From assembly GCA_037447655.1 (NCBI GenBank), contig JBBHKE010001627.1:69386-120288 (forward strand): a DNA stretch of 50,903 nt, given 5' to 3'. Shown piece by piece: positions 34,319 to 45,150 of the stretch (positions are counted from its first letter, which is position 1; each line of letters begins with the position of its first letter). The position numbers and the translations under genes were made by a program. Below the pieces are notes generated by a model that made no database searches, was not told the DNA's origin, and worked only from the letters and a program-made list of their open reading frames with translations. This stretch comes from Zygnema cylindricum (taxonomy: Eukaryota; Streptophyta; Zygnematophyceae; Zygnematales; Zygnemataceae).

Positions 34319-36363
34319 CCGGTTTTGCTAGGTTTATGCCAAGAGGAACAGTACACCAGGCAGTGGCGGCAGAGGACACACATTCTCTTCACATCACTAT
34401 CTCCACTGGTAAATAATCTTTTCGATTTGCCCAATAGGATGCACACTGATTGCCCTTATAAATCATAAAATCAAACTTTTTTTCGTTTATCTCGCAAAAT
34501 GCTGCAGTTTGCTTTCTTTAGTTCTCGTCCCTCTGTCCATTGGTTTGACTGTTTGGGTTGTCTGACATGTGTGTAGCGTATGATCATTTTTTTGGCATTT
34601 TTATTCATTGTTGGTAACTGATCACATTTTAACTTTTGTCTTCTTATTGTTATGACTGTCTCAAAGATTTTTGTGATTGGGTGTGAACAGGCCAAAACAA
34701 TTCCTGGGCAGACTTTTTGGCTTTAGCTATCCCAAGAGCAGTGGAGGTACACACAGACGTCACTTTTAGTTCTCACAGTTTTTTCCCTTTTCTGTTTTTT
34801 TTTTTTTGCATTTTTATCGCGAAAAGAACCCATCAGGTGAAAGTCAAAACTTGCCGCATATGGGAAGTACCTTTTGGACTTAATCGCAAAACTGAAAGAA
34901 AAGGATGTCCGATTGTATAGGTGAAGCTAGACACTTTGAATTTGACATATTGGAAGGAATTCCTTCTCTGTCTCTCCATGTTTTTGTTTTTTTTCCCCTT
35001 TTTGGTCGATCAGGTGGCTGCTGAAGACCGTGTTGAGCTTAGACGGAATCTCCCTCGAGATATGTTTAGTTTTATGGGAGTGGCAAATATAGACAAGGGA
35101 AGTGAGTCTTTGAGGACAGAATTCCTTCTCAAAATTTCATCTTTGATGGAAATTGTAATGAACAATGGACCTTGGGATGCGGCTGTTGATCAACTAGCTG
35201 TTGATTTTCTCAAGAAAAGAATGCCATTGTATTCGAATAAAGATAAAGTTGAAAGTAAATCCCATTCAAAAGAGCAGAGTGGGAAGAAGAGGCGAAAGGG
35301 TGAAGGGGAGGGAGAGTCTAACGACAAAGGAGGTAGTGATGTTGGGAGTATGGAAACAAAGATAACAAGTAAGTCAAAAGTAAGGCTTGTGGCTCCAGGA
35401 ATAGCAAGATTGGCTGTAGAGGAGGATGCAGTAGTAATTTATCACAGTCTTCACAATACGAGGTTGGCACATAATACAGCAGAAGAGGATGGGGACGAGG
35501 GAGTGGAGGGAGAACAAGGAGGGTTTGAGGAAAGGAAACAGGAAGGGGGTGAAGGAGGAGATCTTGAGCAAAATGATACTGGAGATATAGGAAATGGGAA
35601 GGAATCCAAGAGATCAAGTAAAGCAGGAAATGGAGATGAGGAGGACGAAAAGTGTGATATCGTGAAGAAAGATGGGATTTCCGGAGGAAAGAGAAAAAAG
35701 ACAGTATTTGCGGAAGAGAAAGATTCGTGTTGCTCGGGAGGTGCCTGTGGACACGAGGAAGAGGCTCTGGTTTCATTTGGGAGAGGAAGGTTAGAGTTTC
35801 CTTTGCATTTTGGAGATGCTCTCGATGAACTTCTTCGAGCATATCCGGAGACAATTCAGGCCGGTAATATTGGTCTGGATTCTAAAAAGGAATGCATAGC
35901 TTTGGTATCGGCACTAGTGACAGAAGGATTACTTTTCGTTGAACCTAAATAATGTAGGATTTAAGTGGGATTTTCCTTCTTAGGAAAAGAAAAGGGAGTG
36001 AGGGAACAAAAAGGAAGTCCGGTCGAAACTGGATGTGATCCATTGTATTTTGTCGAGACCCACTTAATGAATATTGAAGTCCTGGTTCACATTTTTCATG
36101 GAAATTCAAAAATGTTTTTTCGGAAAAGTTTCTGTTTCGACTGGTTTTGACGCCTTGATTTTCTGAGTTTATGCGGAAGCTATTTCCCCATCTGTGTATT
36201 GATTGGTGAATCAGACATTCTGTCTTATTCTTTTTATTTTTAAACAGTACCATTAATTATGAGGCTTTGAAGATTGGAAATTCGGACACTATTTCAGAGT
36301 TTGGAGTTTGAAACATTTTGAAAAAATTTCGAGAAAAAAAATAAGAAAAAGAATCTCTCCAAA

Positions 36364-36706
36364 AGAACAGGCAAAGGCTCATTTAAATAGAAACTGATGG
36401 ACATGCTAGAGAAACATAAACTGCCAATCTGTTCCTTTTTTTACATTCGATCTTCTCCTCTACATTTTTTCTCATTGTTGTCACAGTCTTCACCTCTTTC
36501 CTAACTTCCTTTGCCTCCCTCCTCCTTTTCCTTCGTCTCCAACGGTTCGTCGGCTCCTTCCTTGGTCCTTCCATTAGACTCTTGATACTTAGTTCATCTC
36601 ACTTATGTTTCTCCTTCATTTTTTTCTGTCAACTGATTGACAGTTTATGTTTCTCTAGCATGTCCATCAGATTCTATTTTAATGAGCCTTTGCCTGTTCG
36701 TGTTGT
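36364..36706. mobile_element. foldback MITE with ~65-bp inverted ends
   Basis: Left arm GAACAGGCAAAGGCTCATTT to GAGAAACATAAACTG (36366-36425) matches, inverted, the right arm CAGTTTATGTTTCTC to GAGCCTTTGCCTGTTC (36642-36701), with a few mismatches. The loop is ~215 nt and partly pyrimidine-rich. No target duplication found, so a simple inverted duplication is possible. Lies ~400 bp 3' of NO66. Confidence 0.7.
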
Positions 36707-37860
36707 CCGTTATCAAAAAGCTCATTAACCCCAAAATTGGGCTTGTGAAATTAAAGGAACATTTGTACATATTTTAGAATGTGTATTTTATCTGCTTCTT
36801 TTTGGATATCGTGCATCAAGGGAATTAATGGCACAGATGCCGTTTTGGTGGTTGTCAATTGACAATGTTTATATTAACTAGCTCTTCTCTTGCTCTCAAG
36901 TTTGATTTATACTTTTCAATGTAAATACAATTATCGTTGTCTGTGTTTGTATACGAAAAGTGTGTACGAGAAGAGCAGTGTGGGATATGCGCATGTTCTA
37001 TCCTGATTGTCCTAAATGACTCCAAATACCATTTGATTCACGGTTGACTCCCTACAAGAAGTTGAAGTTTGGACAAGCAATGTTTGACAGTAAATGGCTG
37101 AATGTGGTGTCAATCCTTTGGAGTAAATTCCTTTCGGTAGCACGGGCATAAACAAACACATTTTCAAACTTTTAAAATAATTATGCTTCACTGCTCCTTA
37201 GTGAAGGGGGGAGAGGAGGGGGAAAGTCTCGTAACTCTGGAAAAGCATGATATGTTGCAAAAGGACAAGAAAGGACAAGCATAAGCTGGATGGGGATGTG
37301 AGGTGAGCAGGCATACAGAGTTGCTTGGAATGAACGGATCCCTTGATTTGCTTATTTATAAACAAGATACACTTCCAGCTCAGCAAAGTTCTGAATAAAA
37401 CAAAAACAAAACCAAATCAAAATCAAAATCAAAACAAGCCAAGATAGTAACGCTGTAAATGGACAAAGCCCAGGAACAAAATTCACCCATCAAAGATTGA
37501 AAGTGAACTCATGCATCACACAGACTCATCAGCACTCAGGCCTGAAGGAGCTGATCCAAAAAACGCCAAAAAAAAAAGGAAGGTATGCAAGAGATATTTT
37601 ATGGACCATGTAAGCATACGCAACACGGACATGGGATGCCTCTAATACAAACCATAAACTTCATGAAATAGGATTTCAAAGTCTAGATTTGAACGGTTAT
37701 GCAAATGATATCTTTTCTTTTTCGTTTGCACCAAAAAAACAAGCAAAAAAGCAAAAAAAAAAACTACAAAAAAGAGAAAGTGATTCTCTAGATCTAAAAA
37801 AAAAGAATGACCCTCCTAAATAAATAAACAATCAAAAAGAAGGGTCCAACCTATCCTCAT
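36707..37860. other. gene-free stretch
   Basis: AT-rich sequence with A-rich runs near 37390-37440 and 37560-37800. No exon, TIR or tandem repeat recognised. Confidence 0.4.
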
Positions 37861-37885
37861 CCCCCCCCCCCCCCCCCCCCCCCCC
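37861..37885. repeat. poly-C run (25 C)
   Basis: Uninterrupted homopolymer. Length is likely to be unreliable in the assembly; the complementary strand could form G-quadruplexes. Confidence 0.95.
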
Positions 37886-38235
37886 ACCACCCGGCTAAAA
37901 AATAATAAAAAAAAACCTTATTCCTGAGATACTTCTATCCCAAAAATTTGAAAAAAAACTAAAAAAAAAATGGAATGACTGAAATTTTGAAATTCGAGAG
38001 TGTCCTCGAATTCCATTCTTCCCCGACCGTTTCTCGCGCCATACATATACACCCTTGTGACGTCAGGCTGTCACGTCACGAGCAGCCTGCCAGAATCGCT
38101 CCACCGCAGTAGAACTTGGAAACTTTTTTTTCCAAAAGTTTTGCAACCTCCAAATCCCTTTCCCCCTTCCTCCTCTACCTCTTCCTCCTCGTCTCCCTCC
38201 TCTGTCTCCCTCATCCTCTTCCTCACCCAATCCTT

Positions 38236-39082
38236 CCCGATTTCTTTTTCTCTCTCTCTTTCCGCTCTCTCTCTCTCTTTCTTTTTCTCTCTCTCTTTCT
38301 GCTCTCTCTCTCTCTCTTTCTTTTTCTCTCTCTTTCCGCTCTCTCTCTCTCTTTCTTTTTCTCTCTCTCTTTCCGCTCTCTCTCTCTCTCTTTCTTTTTC
38401 TCTCTCTCTTTCCGCTCTCTCTCTCTCTTTCTTTTTTTCTCTCTCTTTCCGCTCTCTCTCTCTTTCTTTTTCTCTCTCTCTTTCTTTTTTTCTCTCTTTC
38501 CGCTCTCTCTTTCTTTTTCTCTCTCTCTCTCTTTCCACTCTCTCTCTTTTTCTTTTTCTCTCTCTCTTTCCGCTCTCTCTCTCTTTTTCTTTTTCTTTCT
38601 CTTTCCGCTCTCTCTCTCTTTCCGCTCTCTCTCTCTTTCTTTTTCTCTCTCTCTCTCTTTCTTTTTTTCTCTCTCTTTCCGCTCTCTCTTTCTTTTTTTC
38701 TCTCTCTCTCTTTCCACTCTCTCTCTTTTTCTTTTTCTCTCTCTCTTTCCGCTCTCTCTCTCTTTTTCTTTTTCTTTCTCTTTCCGCTCTCTCTCTCTTT
38801 CTTTTTCTCTCTCTTTCCGCTCTCTCTCTCTTTCTTTTTCTCTCTCTCTCTCTTTCTTTTTTTCTCTCTCTTTCCGCTCTCTCTTTCTTTTTCTCTCTCT
38901 CTCTCTTTCCACTCTCTCTCTTTTTCTTTTTCTCTCTCTCTTTCCGCTCTCTCTCTCTTTTTCTTTTTCTTTCTCTTTCCGCTCTCTCTCTTTTTCTTTT
39001 TCTCTCTCTTTCCGCTCTCTCTCTCTTTCTTTTTCTCTCTCTCTCTCTTTCCGCTCTCTCTCTCTCTTTCTTTTTCTCTAAG
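38236..39082 (+). repeat. CT-rich satellite with higher-order structure
   Basis: ~850 bp of pure pyrimidine apart from a single G or A in each TTTCCGCTC or TTTCCACTC. Basic unit ~35-45 bp: (CT)nTTTCTTTTT(CT)nTTTCCGCTCT. Blocks with the rarer TTTCCACTC and TTTTTCTTTTTCTTTCTCTTTCC recur near 38540, 38715 and 38905 at ~175-190 bp spacing, so larger blocks were duplicated. ORFs on both strands are artefacts. Confidence 0.92.
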
Positions 39083-39175
39083 CTTCTGACAACAACCTAA
39101 TTCACCTAAACCAAATTAACAACCTAAATCACCTAAATCAGAGAGCCAAACTTGGCCGCCTATGAAAAAGCAAAT

Positions 39176-39871
39176 CTACCGCCTCATTTTTTTGGATGAC
39201 GAACACTTCGACGGCGCACTCGCGGCCGTCGAAATTGTTGAACTGCTGCCGGCCGTCGAATTTGGAGAACTGCCGGCCGTCGACTTTGGAGAGCTGCTGG
39301 CGGCCGTCGAATTTGGACAACTGCTGCCAGCCGTCCATATTGAGAAAAAGCTGCCGGCCGTCGCAGCAGGCCGGCGGCCGGCAGAAGGGAAGCTCGGCGC
39401 CGTCGGAGCCAAAGCTGCCGGCGGCGCTCTCCGGCTCTTCTTCGCCTTTTTACCGCGGCGAACGCTGCGGCCCGGATGCAGCCACGCGTCCTTCATCTGA
39501 ACGTCGTTGGAGAAGCCCGCTGACGTCACCACTCCACTCGTAGCGCTTTGTGCACTTGCCGTGGATGACGTCACTGCGGCATTTGCTGCCACACCATTTG
39601 CATTAGGCAACAACCACGCGTCATCCATTTGTACGTCGTTGTAAGATACTGATGACGTCACATTCACATTTGGTGTCAGCCACGCGTCATCCATCTCGAC
39701 GTCGTTGTAATATGCTGATGACGTGTCATCCATCTCGACGTCATTATGGTATCCGGATGACGGATGCGCTGACGCCATGGTCGGCCATGGTGCACCAAAA
39801 ACACCATTTGGTGCACCATGGGAAACAAAGAGTGAATTTTTTGAGTTAAAAGAAAAAAGTGAGGAAGCCAT
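39176..39871 (-). CDS. GC-rich single-exon ORF with NDVxMDDAWL repeats and a basic NLS-like stretch
   Basis: 231 aa, real ATG in a good context (gtcATGG), stop TAG. I do not recognise a family. Visible parts: N-terminal ~35 residues with GAPNGVFGAPW; four acidic repeats at ~40-130 (HNDVEMDDTSS, YNDVEMDDAWLTPN, YNDVQMDDAWLLPN, SNDVQMKDAWLHPG), of which repeats 1-3 are closely spaced and a Thr/Ser/Ala linker separates the fourth; a basic RRGKKAKKSRR stretch that could be a nuclear localisation signal; and a C-terminal Ser/Thr/Ala-rich section of tandem SSPNSTAG-type repeats. GC content is far above the flanks. The opposite strand also has an ATG-started 112-aa frame over the C-terminal repeats, so coding strand is not certain. 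A TATA-like ttaaaag lies ~100 nt upstream. It may be a lineage-specific gene or a captured fragment. Confidence 0.5.
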   Translation of the reverse strand: MASSLFSFNSKNSLFVSHGAPNGVFGAPWPTMASAHPSSGYHNDVEMDDTSSAYYNDVEMDDAWLTPNVNVTSSVSYNDVQMDDAWLLPNANGVAANAAVTSSTASAQSATSGVVTSAGFSNDVQMKDAWLHPGRSVRRGKKAKKSRRAPPAALAPTAPSFPSAGRRPAATAGSFFSIWTAGSSCPNSTAASSSPKSTAGSSPNSTAGSSSTISTAASAPSKCSSSKKMRR

Positions 39872-40996
39872 GACTGAAAATCTGAAATGGAGAATGTTTT
39901 TAGAAAGCTATGGATGGTTGAGCTTGCGGTGATAAAAGTGAGAATGGCAATTGGAGTGTCGATGGCGCTTTTAAGTCGCCATGCTTAGATTTTTTTTTTT
40001 CGGCATCAAAGTGTAAGAAAAGTTATTTAATATTTTTAGTTCGATTAAAGTGCCCGTAAAAGTATTAGTCGCATGATTTGTCGGTGATTCCACATATTGC
40101 GGACGTAAGACGCGTGTTACGTCCAGCTGGTCAATTTTTGCCACGTCTTACGTTACGAAACAGCACTCTACACGTCGTACGTTATATGGCAGTACTATCA
40201 GTTAGAAAAATAAATTGTTGCGTACATGTCTTCTTTTTTTATATCGATTTTTTGAATCGACGGTGAGATGTAGCGCTGAAACTTTTCGAATGTCTTTTTT
40301 TAACCCAATTTTTTTTTTCACTTGCTCTCCACGAATCAGCGAAAAGCGCGGTTCACGGTCTCGTCAAAATTGTTCGCGCGCAATTCAAAACTGTATTTAC
40401 AATTCACAAACTTTTCAAATTCATAAACTTTTTCGCGCGGATTCGAATTTGTACTTAAAATTTAAGAACTTTTTGGCGCGGATTCAAAACAGTACTTTCC
40501 ATTCATAAGTTCGCCGTAAGATTAAGGTCTCTTTAAATTCTAACGGTCAAGATTGACTAAAGCAAAAAAAATCATCCAAATGAGATTATTTAAATCTCGA
40601 ATTTCCAGATTTAAATCTCACCGTTCGATAAAAACTTCTCAAAAAACCAACCGTCGATAACAAAACTAAATATTTGAGGAAATCTCATTTTCGTTTTTAT
40701 TTTGGTTTCCCTCCGTTTATTTTTTCGACTGCAACTTCCAGGCGGGAGGAACGCATGCGCGCCCATGTAACCGAAATTTTGAAATATAACTTTCATTTTT
40801 TAGTGAAAATTCACAGAATGTTCCACTATCCGAAAACGAAATCTACGGTACTTTAAATAATGTGACAGTTGTAGACGTCTATAAAGCCTGCGACGGTTGT
40901 AGACGTCTACAAACCTGCGACAAATTGTAGACGTCGACAAATGTATGTTGACAAACCGCTGAACCGGACTTGTTTTTTGCGAAATGACAGATTGAC
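39872..40996. other. gene-free stretch with degenerate repeats
   Basis: No exon recognised. Contains three ~55-bp units of the type gcgcggattcaaaactgtac plus tttacaattcacaaactttt at 40375-40510, and three ~25-bp gcgacggttgtagacgtct units at 40860-40945 that resemble the interior of the 6705-7673 element. Confidence 0.45.
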
Positions 40997-42453
40997 AATT
41001 GTTGCCAGATATCGTTAGGGTTTTGTCGATAACCGATATGCCCCATATTTTGGCATACCGACAATCGATATGTTGGCACGATATATCGGTACTGGTGCTA
41101 TCGCGACAAAAAAACAATATAATATCGGTTTTATATCGCGATAGAACCGGCACCGATAACTATCGGAGATAATTGTACGGTATATTACGTACATTTATAC
41201 GGGCTAAATCCACGGACGCGCCGCCGACCCCTGCCCCCCACGATTTCAAAATAAAATCGCGACGTTTGCTTGGTTTCGGTACTATACTATTAGTACTAAA
41301 AACTAGTGTTGGGTATCGGGTAAATTCATATCGAGATAATCTCGATATTCAATATATCGAATATCGATCGAGAAGAATCCTCGATATATCGTACCGAGAC
41401 CAACATAAATCATCGCGATATATATCGCGATATATAGTATTTTTTAAATATTTATTTTTTTATTTTTTTATATAATATGTTATTTTAGCGAAAAAGTCAA
41501 ATTGTCTAATACGCCACGTACACCGTGATTTTCGTTCCGTGACTTAAAGGTAGACGCCGCAAAATGTAACCGACAAAAAGTACTAATTCTGAAATTCTTA
41601 TAATTAATTATTTGGGGTATGGTTACACGAGGAGGTCTCTGTAATAGTACGGACAACAAAATTTATGTATTACAGAGGCCTCGGGTACATCGCGTATCTT
41701 TTGTCAAAAAGTTTTACATACGTGTTTGATATGAGTGGCTCCACGTAAGCTGACTACCAAATCTCAAAAATCATCGAATATCTGGAAACCGACCTTTTTC
41801 GTCTGGAAAATCGTACCTGCGTATGACGTACGTGTACTTCACAAGTGTACCTCGTCAATGTACCTCAGAGATCTCCTTCACTCTGCTGACTTTCAGGAAA
41901 AAACCGTATTTCTTTCCGGCAAAGATTTTACAGTCACTTTGTCCGAAGTCACGAGACTTTGAAAACCTGTGGGATTTTTTTTTTTTTTTCTTTTTTAGCT
42001 TCAATATATCGACGATACGATATATCGGCGATATATTGGCGATATATCGCGATAATTTGAAATTCGATATATCGAAGCGATATATCGATTATCGGGTACC
42101 TGAAATTCGATATATATCGAATATCGGCAAACGGTCCTCGATACCCAACACTACTAAAAACTATTTTAAATTTGATTTGTAACGTTAATGTTGTGGCTGT
42201 CCGTACCGAACATCCGGTATAAAGAGTACGAAATAGATTGTCATACGTGGAATGCTACACTCTATATAGTAATTAATATATCACAAAACATTCTAAAATA
42301 CTATTACATATCATACTATGTTTTTTTCTACTTATCGCCAATAAGGAATTTGTGGGTCTCGGAGCGATATATCTAGACCCCTCACCTTTCGATCACCAAT
42401 AACTATTGATATCCGTTTTATCGCGATAATTTTATTGTCGATACACAACACTA
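40997..42453 (+). mobile_element. degenerate hAT-like element (copy 5), interrupted
   Basis: The left end aligns with other copies through tatcgttagg, gataaccgatatg and ccgacaatcgatatgttggc, but the first bases are eroded. The right end is intact (GATACACAACACTA at 42453). The hAT-like element at 41304-42153 is nested in it. No clear outer target duplication. Confidence 0.6.
41304..42153. mobile_element. hAT-like element, second subfamily, nested (copy 6)
   Basis: 850 bp. Ends TAGTGTTGGGTATCGGGTAA and CGATACCCAACACTA. Perfect 8-bp duplication CTAAAAAC at 41296-41303 and 42154-42161. Dense subterminal CGATATATCG palindromes in place of the CCGATAA motif of copies 1-4. No transposase. Confidence 0.9.
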
Positions 42454-43859
42454 CAAATACCCCAGCAATAAAACAATTACTTACAGGTCGCAAACAGACA
42501 AATTGTTTTTTGTTTGTGTACTCTCTTTTGTGCATAAAAAAATCAACAACGTGCGACGAGGCGCTTTCCTATTCGTTGCTCAATTGTTACGTTTAATCCA
42601 ATCGACTCGAGTCTATTTCATTGAAAGTTTGAATATGGGTTGGCAGGATGTGGCATTAGATTGAAAATACAATTAAGCCAAATTAGAGTACATTATAAGT
42701 TACAAGATGACGTAAACTGTACTATGGTTCTCACGCGTTTTAAACATAATGGAAGACTTATGTGCAGGTTCAATTTTGGAGGAAACATACAAAAAATCTC
42801 TTACGTTAATATACACACACAACCCGTGGCTCCGGTGAATGGAACATAAGAACTGGGAAATAAAGTACGACGTCACTTGAAAAATAAACTTTAAAGAAAG
42901 TACGAATACTTCAACTGCGGGAAATTGGTTTTTTTATGGGAGAGGGAGGGAGGGAGAGAGGGCGAGAAGGTCTGGTTGTTTTGCCGATCTAACACATGGC
43001 TTTACGATGTTATAAGTTGCTTGCTTTATTATACTTCCTCATATTCAAGTTGCGTTGAAGATAAAAAATGAAGCATACTCCTTTTTTGTAAGACAATATG
43101 TGCTTCCCTGTGTACCATACATACTTCACCAAATATAAACAATTGCATGAATTTTATGACGCACAACGAATATGTCAATGGTGCCCATCTTGCGTATACA
43201 CTCAGTCTTGTTTTAATAGACTATGATTGTGGCTTTCACATATTTGTCGCCTAAACACCACTACATTCGCCATCACGATTAGCTTAGAGGGACATCCGGT
43301 GTCTACGTCGGGTTAGATATTTTATGAATGTCGACCAAAGTTGGTCGAAACCAAATTAGTGTTGTTAACTCTAGTAGCGATGTGCCGTGCATTTTGCGAT
43401 ACATCTTGTCTCACATACACATGAGCTAAACAATATTTCTTTAGTTGACAACATGCAATGGCTCCATACTTGTGTATTGCACTGTAACCAATCATACCAC
43501 CATTCACATAGAGGAAATGGCCATATGTATGTGCACTTACGACCATTTTCAAGTGAAAAACATAAGACAAAGCACGGATTTTGTGTATCATTCATTTTGT
43601 ACTGTATGTACTTGAACTTACTTGAAGTACGTCGTGTTCCAAGTACACATTCTATTTTGGTCGAAATACAAATTTTATGGGTGTGAAATCTCTGGTTAAC
43701 ATAGCTCATTAGTCCGTCTATCTTTTTTCCCTTCCGTTTCCCTTCCCAACGCCTCACATTTGTCTCACATTCAATCACATAAAATCGCCCTAAAATATGT
43801 AAACTGTGTGACGTATGGTAGGCTTTTCAAGTGCATTTGTCCGTTCGAAGTACATATAG
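42454..43859. other. gene-free stretch
   Basis: No exon, repeat family or RNA gene recognised; short ORFs on both strands look random. Confidence 0.4.
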
Positions 43860-44301
43860 TAGTGTAATGTATCGGTAAAAAAATGATCGCGATAACACCG
43901 ATACCTATAGTTATCGGTTATCGGACGGTCTACTTTTTGTACTTTCTGCCAGGAGTACACGTGGCAGGTTTCCAGTGGATCTCAAGGAAGAAAGGGACAA
44001 AGCCATGGCGTCGGATGTGAAAGGTACATCGTTTTAACTGGAGCCGTACTAAAGCCGTACATATCTTTTGTCGGCTACTGTACTTTCGGCTTGTACAAAT
44101 GATCTGATTGGTAGGCACCTCAGTAGATAAGGGGTTGTGAGTAGGGCGCGTCGGGGGAATAACACGTACAGTTGAGTGAACTGGCCGTACGTTTATTTGT
44201 ACGGTTCGTACATATATCTCCGTACCGATATATCGATTATAGGCTACCCGAAAAAAGGCGCATATCGGTTATCGGCAAATCCTTACCGATACACAACACT
44301 A
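43860..44301 (-). mobile_element. hAT-like non-autonomous element, short form (copy 4)
   Basis: 442 bp, nearly the same size as copy 1 and inverted to it. Ends TAGTGTAATGTATCGGTAAA and CCGATACACAACACTA. Flanking octamers ACATATAG / ACAAATAG match at 7 of 8 positions. Confidence 0.85.
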
Positions 44302-45150
44302 ACAAATAGTGCCTACTATGTCAAAAGTTTAAACAGCGGGTTATATGGACGACATAAGTAATGACAAAAACTGCAAGTTGGTAGATATAGATTTTTGCTG
44401 ACGTAGAGAATCGGCTGTTTTTACCGATATCAGGAGCGAATATTGTCAGAGATATCAGAAAATCGCCAGGAATGTTGAAAACAATTTTTCGAGGAAGAAT
44501 TTGAATTCTGTCGACGCTTAGGAAGAAACCGTCGGTAAATATTTAAATCATTTGATATGGATGACCCAATGATTGTTACAATTGGTTGTACGGTGCTTGT
44601 AAACGTTTAAATGTCTTGTTTAAACGCACCATTTGTACGTCTAAACGTAAAATATCTGACTAAACTCAGATATTTGTTGAAGCATAGCACGTTCTGTTTA
44701 GGCACTCGAATCTCTGTTTAAACAAAAATATCGCTGTTTAAACTCCGACCAAACCTGCTCTATCCTAGGAGACGAAGAAAGAGTTCTCAAACCATCAGTT
44801 CAAAACGTTTAAACTTTTATTCAGACGTAAATCGACAATATTACAAAAGGAGAGGGAGATCAATCGAGGCAGGAGGAGCTTTTCCCTTTAAAGTTTAGTC
44901 GGAATAGGGAAATTTTTGCATTGATGAATACTGCGAACCTTCCGCAAACCTTAATAAGCATGTTTAAACGCCTAAAAAAATCCATTAAACTTGTAAAAAC
45001 ATGGAAAGATAAAAAAGCCTCAGAAACCCTGAAGGCCGACTGTTACCAAAAACTTTAAAATCTTAAAATCGGCAAAATCACCAAAAACAAACCTTGAAAC
45101 TTAACAACAAATACGAAAAAAGAGAAAAAAGAAAAAAAAAACAGCCCCGT
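44302..45150. other. gene-free stretch with GTTTAAAC cluster
   Basis: No exon recognised. GTTTAAAC occurs five times between about 44618 and 44967, with further variants (gtttaaatg, gtctaaacg). Confidence 0.45.

Larger units (their letters stand above)
31963..35952 (+). pseudogene. NO66: NO66-type JmjC oxygenase gene with disrupted 5' exons and open 3' exons
   Basis: NO66/RIOX proteins are Fe(II)/2-oxoglutarate JmjC oxygenases, described as a ribosomal-protein histidyl hydroxylase and a proposed H3 demethylase. Exons by family motif: a 31963-32101 (GYYNGWFHKEDIEQLLKD, stop, then VDVTKYVEGERETLN); b ~32995-33112 (ANEVWEKYRKDAS, frameshift, HPQRWSDPLW); c ~33361-33580 (GCNAYLTP..GFSPHND..EAFILQTEG..LPRFSSPSF..EEIGKPILEV); d 34332-34408 (MPRGTVHQA..HSLHITIST); e 34691-34746 (NNSWADFLALAIPRAVE); f 35014-35952 (RRNLPRDMFSFMGV to LVTEGLLFVEPK, TAA). 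Disabling changes: TGA 32017-32019, frameshift ~33035, TAG 33393-33395 at the Gln before GF.PH, TGA 33459-33461 at the Trp of KRWRLY. Exons d-f are clean, phases agree, and f gives 312 codons including two acidic, Lys/Glu/Gly-rich inserts unusual for the family. HxD is kept as HND and the third metal-ligand His as VHQ. The N-terminus upstream of exon a is not found. Likely a pseudogene; a 3' product from an internal start cannot be excluded. Confidence 0.8.

Noticed and set aside
34921-35013. N-terminal extension of the NO66 3' ORF beginning at 34921
   Set aside because: The first codon is GTG, and a pyrimidine tract plus cag acceptor at 35013 shows that this stretch is intron; exon e joins in phase at 35014.
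38000-39100. Several 150-366 codon ORFs on both strands
   Set aside because: Translations of the CT satellite in all frames; no non-repetitive protein content.
39162-39500. Plus-strand 112-codon ORF with AAVEFGELLPAV repeats
   Set aside because: Has an ATG and repeats too, but is shorter, lies wholly opposite the longer minus ORF and lacks the NDVxMDDAWL repeats. Not fully excluded.
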